Source of the DNA: Thiotrichaceae bacterium
Lineage (GTDB): Bacteria; Pseudomonadota; Gammaproteobacteria; Thiotrichales; Thiotrichaceae
Assembly (NCBI GenBank): GCA_027008665.1
Contig: JALVEA010000053.1
Span: forward strand, 1-5,038
DNA: 5,038 bases
Direction of reading: 5' to 3'
Shown: positions 4,664-5,038 of the stretch, one piece after another
How the letters are laid out: every line of letters begins with the position of its first letter
Numbering within the stretch: the stretch's first letter is position 1
Translations under genes and position numbers: made by a program
Notes under the pieces: model-generated
The model's database searches: none
The model's input: the letters and a program-made list of their open reading frames with translations, nothing else
Told to the model about the DNA's origin: nothing

Positions 4664-5038
4664 GTGAAAAAAAATAATGACACTACAAATAATACACTTC
4701 GATTCATTTTGGCTTATCTATGCCTACTTGTTTATGATGTGGAGGCTAAAGCTCCTCCCTCTTTTTGTGCGCTATCACAAAAATCTAATACTCAAAAAAT
4801 AACAAATAATCCGACGAAAGATGCTGTTTATATGGAGGCTGATGCGGGTTTGATTAATCGCACTGGGGTCTCTAGTTTGGTGGGTAATATTATTATTCAG
4901 CAAAATGATTTGAGTTTAAATGCACAAAAAGCGAGTATTAATGGTACAAATAATACGGTCATTGCCAATGGTAATGTCACTTTATCAACAAAAAAAGTAC
5001 GCCTTGAAAGTGATGCGATCAATTACCAGCTTGATTCT
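4664..5038 (+). CDS. lptD: LptD (LPS-assembly protein), N-terminal part, cut by window edge
   Basis: LptD is the outer-membrane beta-barrel that, with LptE, inserts lipopolysaccharide into the outer leaflet. The 125 codons seen here contain a signal peptide (Lys2-Lys3, Arg13, hydrophobic 14-24, likely cleavage after VEA at 28), a cysteine soon after (PPSFC, Cys35) and the start of the periplasmic OstA/LptA-like beta-jellyroll domain: AVYMEADAG (54-62), LVGNIIIQQNDLSLNAQKA (72-90), VIANGNVTL (99-107), VRLESDAINYQLDS (112-125). The early cysteine matches the disulfide-forming cysteines near the mature N-terminus of LptD and argues against the shorter LptA, which also normally sits with lptB and lptC. 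The barrel lies beyond the window. GTG at 4664 is the only usable start: a stop codon lies in frame at 4625-4627 with no other start after it. No ribosome binding site is visible. Confidence 0.8.
   Translation, partial: MKKNNDTTNNTLRFILAYLCLLVYDVEAKAPPSFCALSQKSNTQKITNNPTKDAVYMEADAGLINRTGVSSLVGNIIIQQNDLSLNAQKASINGTNNTVIANGNVTLSTKKVRLESDAINYQLDS

Noticed and set aside
4664..5038. LptA instead of LptD
   Set aside because: The OstA-like domain occurs in both, but the cysteine just after the signal peptide and the absence of lptC or lptB neighbours favour LptD. The beta-barrel that would settle it lies outside the window.

Overview
This AT-rich window comes from a Gram-negative, ubiquinone-making proteobacterium, most likely a gammaproteobacterium. 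The two firm anchors are ubiG (ubiquinone biosynthesis) and the start of an lptD-like gene (lipopolysaccharide assembly in the outer membrane). I cannot name the genus. I see no rRNA, tRNA, CRISPR array, insertion sequence or prophage gene.

Layout. Most of the left two thirds is on the minus strand. Reading that strand 5' to 3': ubiG (3783-3064) overlaps by an ATGA the start of a lipoprotein gene (3067-2483), whose product I read as a possible papain/transglutaminase-like cysteine enzyme. Next come a hairpin that may be a terminator (2329-2293), a small two-helix membrane protein (2255-2010), a small single-anchor membrane protein with a possibly winged-helix-like soluble part (1822-1478), a membrane-anchored coiled-coil/TPR protein (1372-125), and possibly the first 32 codons of another minus-strand gene running off the left edge (96-1). 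On the plus strand, a coiled-coil membrane protein (3937-4587) is divergent from ubiG and is followed by the first 125 codons of the lptD-like gene (4664 to the right edge).

Regulation. The ubiG/plus-strand intergenic region carries two back-to-back promoter candidates. The plus promoter (TTGATC, 17 bp, TATTAT) and the ubiG -10 (TATAAT) are good matches. The ubiG -10 lies inside a perfect 15-bp palindrome, and a second inverted repeat sits between the two -35 boxes. The lptD-like gene has a TATAAT placed so close to its only usable start codon (GTG) that the transcript could be leaderless.

How the genes fit together. Almost every product is predicted to act in or on the cell envelope: an outer-membrane LPS translocon subunit, a lipoprotein, a membrane-associated quinone methyltransferase, and four predicted membrane proteins. 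Only ubiG and the lptD-like gene can be named. The least described items are the Cys/His/Asp lipoprotein coupled to ubiG, the coiled-coil/TPR membrane protein with a perfect 10-bp hairpin in front of its start codon, and the coiled-coil membrane protein beside lptD.
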